Assembly: GCA_023228705.1 (NCBI GenBank)
Contig: JALOAS010000066.1
Location: 1-17,490, forward strand
DNA from: Ottowia sp.
GTDB lineage: Bacteria > Pseudomonadota > Gammaproteobacteria > Burkholderiales > Burkholderiaceae_C
DNA length: 17,490 bases
Reading direction: 5' to 3'
Shown here: one piece after another, positions 14,983 to 17,490 of the stretch
Layout of the letters: each line of letters starts with the position of its first letter
Position numbering within the stretch: position 1 is the first letter of the stretch
Notes under the pieces: generated by a model
What the model was told of the DNA's origin: nothing
The model's input: the letters and a program-made list of their open reading frames with translations, nothing else
Database searches by the model: none
Translations under genes and position numbers: made by a program

Positions 14983-15001
14983 CCGGCCGGATCGCGGCCG
15001 G
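14983..15001 (-). repeat. Hairpin between livH and livM
   Basis: CCGGCC (14983-14988), seven-base loop, GGCCGG (14996-15001). No T-run follows on the coding strand. It lies just upstream of the livM ribosome binding site and could affect livM translation or mRNA stability; equally it may be chance in GC-rich DNA. Confidence 0.35.
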
Positions 15002-15020
15002 GGTCGGGTGGCTGGCCAAG

Positions 15021-15968
15021 TCAGGTCTCCCGCGCGCCCATCAGGCCGCGCGGCCTGAAAATGAGGATGAGCACCATGAGCAGGTACGGCAGGATGGGCG
15101 ACACCTGCGCCACTGTCAGCCGCAGCACCTGCTGCACGCCAACGCCACCGGAGAAGTGCAGGCCGAACAGCGCCAGCAGGTCCGCCAGCGAGCGGTCAAT
15201 GGCCACGGCAAAGGTCTGCATGACGCCGATCAGCAGCGACGCGACAAAAGCGCCACCCAGCGACCCCATGCCGCCCACCACCACGACGACGAAGATGATG
15301 GGACCCACCGCATCGGCCATGGCCGGCTCGGTGACATAGGTGTTGCCTGCCACCACGCCGGCCAGCCCGGCCAGCGCCGCGCCGCTGCCAAACACCAGCA
15401 TGAACACGCGTGGCACGTTGTGGCCCAGCGCACTGACCATGTCCGGGTGCGTCAGCGCCGCCTGGATGACGTAGCCGATGCGCGTGCGCTTGAGCAGCAG
15501 CCACAGCGACACCAGCATGAGCAGCGCCACCAGCATGATGAACGCGCGCGAGCGCGGGAACTGCGTGCCGTAGATCGTGAACAACGGGCCGCGCAACTGC
15601 TCCGGCAGGCCGTAGGGCACCACGTTGCGGCCCCAGATGAGCTGCACCACCTCGGCAATGATGTACGCCAGCCCGAACGTCACCAGCAGCTCGGCCACAT
15701 GGCCGTACTTGTGCACTTGGCGCAGGCAGGTCTGCTCGAAGACCACGCCCAGCACGCCGACCAGGATGGGTGCGATGACCAGCGCCGGCCAGTAGCCGAC
15801 CAGGCCGGAAAACAGGAACGCCAGGTACGCACCCAGCATGTAAAGCGCCGCATGCGCAAAGTTGAGTACGCCCATCATGCTGAAGATCAGCGTCAGCCCG
15901 GAGCTGAGCATGAACAGCAGCAGGCCGTAGCTCAGCCCATTGAGCATGGAGATGGTGAAAAACTCCAC
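15021..15968 (-). CDS. livH: LIV-type ABC transporter permease LivH
   Basis: A 315-residue inner-membrane permease with about eight or nine predicted helices. The family motif NFAHAALYMLGAY is at residues 35-47, the ATPase-contact loop is RTRIGYVIQAALTHPDMVSA (161-180), and GGMGSLGGAF near 240 precedes the last helices. It forms the translocation channel with LivM. The start is a GTG at 15968, supported by a strong Shine-Dalgarno sequence (GGGAGGG, about 6 bases upstream) and by the protein beginning directly before its first helix; the next in-frame ATG, seven codons on, would also fit but has no such signal. It lies 115 bp after livK, behind a strong terminator-like hairpin, so its expression is probably lower than that of livK. 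Confidence 0.93.
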   Translation of the reverse strand: MEFFTISMLNGLSYGLLLFMLSSGLTLIFSMMGVLNFAHAALYMLGAYLAFLFSGLVGYWPALVIAPILVGVLGVVFEQTCLRQVHKYGHVAELLVTFGLAYIIAEVVQLIWGRNVVPYGLPEQLRGPLFTIYGTQFPRSRAFIMLVALLMLVSLWLLLKRTRIGYVIQAALTHPDMVSALGHNVPRVFMLVFGSGAALAGLAGVVAGNTYVTEPAMADAVGPIIFVVVVVGGMGSLGGAFVASLLIGVMQTFAVAIDRSLADLLALFGLHFSGGVGVQQVLRLTVAQVSPILPYLLMVLILIFRPRGLMGARET

Positions 15969-16011
15969 CCGTCACCCTCCCGGTCGATGCGTGCAGTCTT
16001 CCCGCTGCCAG

Positions 16012-16049
16012 AAAAAACGCCGGCTGTTGGCGGTGGCCAAGAGCCGGCG
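16012..16049 (-). terminator. Intrinsic terminator/attenuator between livK and livH
   Basis: On the minus strand an 8-bp stem CGCCGGCT/AGCCGGCG (16042-16049 with 16018-16025), one G/G mismatch (C/C on the transcript), then a 5-bp stem TTGGC/GCCAA (16036-16040 with 16027-16031) and a 4-base loop. Six T residues (16017-16012) follow at once. This is a textbook intrinsic terminator placed 35 bases after the livK stop and upstream of livH. As the permease genes have no clear promoter of their own in the gap, partial readthrough is likely. Confidence 0.85.
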
Positions 16050-16083
16050 CGATATTTCAGGGAACAGGCGTTGCGCTGGCCGT

Positions 16084-17319
16084 TCAGCCCGACCGCTGCA
16101 TCTTGCAGGTGGTGGGTGTGCTGGCGGTCTCGGCGTCTATGCGCTTGACCGGCGCAAAGGTGTAGCCGGTGTCCTCGACGCTGTAGGTGTATTCATCGTC
16201 CACCTTCTGCCATCTGGAAATCCACACCGGCTGCTGCAGCTGGTGGTCATCGGCGCGCATCACGACCGGGCCGTCTATGCCCTCAAACTCCAGCCCCTCC
16301 AGCGCGGCCGCGACTTTCACCGGGTCCGTGGACCCGGCCTTGGCCATGGCATGCGACACGCCGACAAGAATGCTGTAGATGGGCGTGGTGTACAGGTCGT
16401 CGTCGTACTTCTCCTTGAACCCCTGTATCAGCTCGCCTATGCGCCCCTTCATGTTGGAGTGGCCAAACGCCGCCACCTGGTACACGTTGGCGTGGTCGCC
16501 CTGCGCCAGCGCGGTGGGCGTGCCGGAAACAACCGCATAGTACGAATAGATGGGCAGGTCCAGGCCGGCGTCGTTCATGGCCTTGACCAGCAGCGTGTAG
16601 TCCTGCCCCCAGCTGCCGGTGACCACGGTATCGGCTCCCGAATCCTTGATCTTGGCCACGTAGGGCGCAAAATCCTTGACCTGCCCCAGCGCCACGTAAT
16701 CCTCACCCACGGCTTCGGCGTCGGGCTTGGCCTGGGAGAAGTACTTCTTGAAGTACTCGGCCACTTGGTGCCCGTGCGAGTAATTCTGGTTGTTGAGGTA
16801 GTACTTGCTGACCGGCTGGTCCTTCATGAAGTTGCTCAGCGCCTTCATCTTGATCGAGGTGTCGGCGTCAAAGCGGAAGTGCCAGTAGCTGCACTTGTCG
16901 TTGGTCAGGTCGGGGTCCACGGCAGCGTAGTTGAAGTAGACGACTTCACTGCCCGGGTTGCGGCTGTTGTGCTTGGCCACGGCTTCTGACAACGGGATGC
17001 CCACGTTGGAGCCGTTGCCCTGGATGACGTACTGCACGCCCTGGTCTATGGCCGAGCGCAGCAGGTTGATGGCTTCCTGGGGCGAGCTCTTGCTGTCCAT
17101 GGCGATCACCTCGAACTTCACGCCCGCGGGATTTTCCTCGGCGTTGAGCTGGCCAGCAAGGTATTGCAGCGTCTTGAGCTGGTTGGTCCCCACGTTGCCC
17201 ATGGGGCCGCTCAGGCCCTCGATCATGGCGAGCTTGACGGTCTCGCCCTGCTGCGCCAGCGCAACGCCGCTGCCCATCATCGCGGCCATCGCTGCTGCGA
17301 CCAGTGTCTTGAACTTCAT
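16084..17319 (-). CDS. livK: LIV-type ABC transporter periplasmic substrate-binding protein
   Basis: A 411-residue periplasmic binding protein (peripla_BP_6, Leu/Ile/Val-binding type). Residues 1-22 form a Sec signal peptide: MKFK, a hydrophobic Ala/Met core, then ALA before QQ as the likely cleavage site; no lipobox Cys, so it is soluble. The mature protein starts with VKLAMIEGLSGPMGNVG, the usual first strand and ligand loop. Cys143 and Cys405 could form a disulfide. The ligand is not readable from sequence: such proteins bind amino acids, but also aromatic or aliphatic carboxylates, and the downstream acyl-CoA catabolic genes favour a carboxylate. I start it at 17319, not at the upstream in-frame ATG 17400, because of the signal peptide and an AGAGGA motif about 10 bases upstream. 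The symbol marks the family position in the operon. Confidence 0.9.
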   Translation of the reverse strand: MKFKTLVAAAMAAMMGSGVALAQQGETVKLAMIEGLSGPMGNVGTNQLKTLQYLAGQLNAEENPAGVKFEVIAMDSKSSPQEAINLLRSAIDQGVQYVIQGNGSNVGIPLSEAVAKHNSRNPGSEVVYFNYAAVDPDLTNDKCSYWHFRFDADTSIKMKALSNFMKDQPVSKYYLNNQNYSHGHQVAEYFKKYFSQAKPDAEAVGEDYVALGQVKDFAPYVAKIKDSGADTVVTGSWGQDYTLLVKAMNDAGLDLPIYSYYAVVSGTPTALAQGDHANVYQVAAFGHSNMKGRIGELIQGFKEKYDDDLYTTPIYSILVGVSHAMAKAGSTDPVKVAAALEGLEFEGIDGPVVMRADDHQLQQPVWISRWQKVDDEYTYSVEDTGYTFAPVKRIDAETASTPTTCKMQRSG

Positions 17320-17352
17320 GGCACGGTTTCCTCTTGAAAAAATCAATGTCAA

Positions 17353-17381
17353 AGCATATTCACCTGGCAGGGTATGCACAA
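17353..17381 (-). promoter_or_regulatory. Candidate promoter of the liv operon
   Basis: On the minus strand TTGTGC (17381-17376), a 17-base spacer, then TATGCT (17358-17353), ending 33 bases before the livK ATG. The -10 matches the sigma-70 consensus at four of six positions and the spacing is ideal, but the -35 matches only TTG. It lies in the AT-richest part of the livK upstream region. Confidence 0.35.
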
Positions 17382-17490
17382 TAGGGGCAAACCCGAACAA
17401 CTGTCGCCCAGACGTCAGCTCCGGCTGGCAGGCCGGACTGCAGGACCCGCATTCACGGGCAACGCCGCGACATGGCCGATGGATGCTACA
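17382..17490. other. Right-end sequence without an assigned gene
   Basis: No gene or clear regulatory site can be supported in the last ~110 bases. It is probably the start of the intergenic region upstream of livK; any regulator of the cluster could lie just beyond the window. Confidence 0.4.

Noticed and set aside
13701..16148. Long + strand open frame (815 codons)
   Set aside because: Antisense to livM and livH; composition is His/Gln/Arg-rich and it crosses the livK-livH terminator.
17347..17352. Perfect TTGACA box upstream of livK (minus strand)
   Set aside because: At normal spacing the -10 position would fall on the ribosome binding region and reads AAACCG; no usable -10 exists. The TTGTGC/TATGCT pair just upstream fits better.

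Overview
The window is GC-rich and looks like chromosomal DNA of a betaproteobacterium, most likely order Burkholderiales (Comamonadaceae or Alcaligenaceae type). This rests on codon bias (third positions mostly G or C), the style of the LIV-type ABC transporter, and the family mix of acyl-CoA dehydrogenases, SDRs and PaaI thioesterases. The lineage is an inference; there is no rRNA or other phylogenetic marker here. I see no tRNA, IS element, CRISPR array or phage gene.

Layout. One gene lies on the + strand at the left end (281-1144, a DMT/EamA-like exporter, preceded by an AT-rich leader with an imperfect dyad). Everything else, from 17319 down to 1166, is on the minus strand and runs toward that gene, meeting it tail to tail with only 21 bp between the stops. 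In transcription order: a complete LIV-type ABC importer (livK, livH, livM, livG, livF; 17319-12200); a 703-residue enoyl-CoA hydratase/3-hydroxyacyl-CoA dehydrogenase fusion (11984-9873); a thiolase (9830-8655); a 255-bp gap with a heptamer repeat; a 609-residue acyl-CoA dehydrogenase (8399-6570); an SDR (6527-5733); a broken PaaI-type thioesterase (5727-5360); an MDR-type NADP-dependent reductase (5292-4276); an AidB-family acyl-CoA dehydrogenase (4246-2600); an intact PaaI thioesterase (2572-2141); and a second SDR (2077-1166).

How the genes fit together. The dehydrogenases (step 1), the fusion protein (steps 2 and 3) and the thiolase (step 4) make a complete beta-oxidation spiral. Thioesterase, SDR and reductase genes could handle side-chain oxidation or release of dead-end CoA esters. 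The importer at the head of the cluster suggests that a carboxylic acid is taken up and degraded by the downstream enzymes. The substrate cannot be read from sequence, and no acyl-CoA ligase, ETF gene or regulator is present in the window.

The most notable details are: (i) LivF has Arg instead of the Walker A Lys; (ii) one thioesterase gene is split by a frameshift that also removes its HGG motif; (iii) a strong intrinsic-terminator hairpin lies between livK and livH, probably an attenuator that sets a high binding-protein to permease ratio; (iv) a four-copy heptamer repeat divides the enzyme genes; (v) LivM carries an extra ~100-residue C-terminal membrane extension. I did not find evidence of a wholly new type of system.
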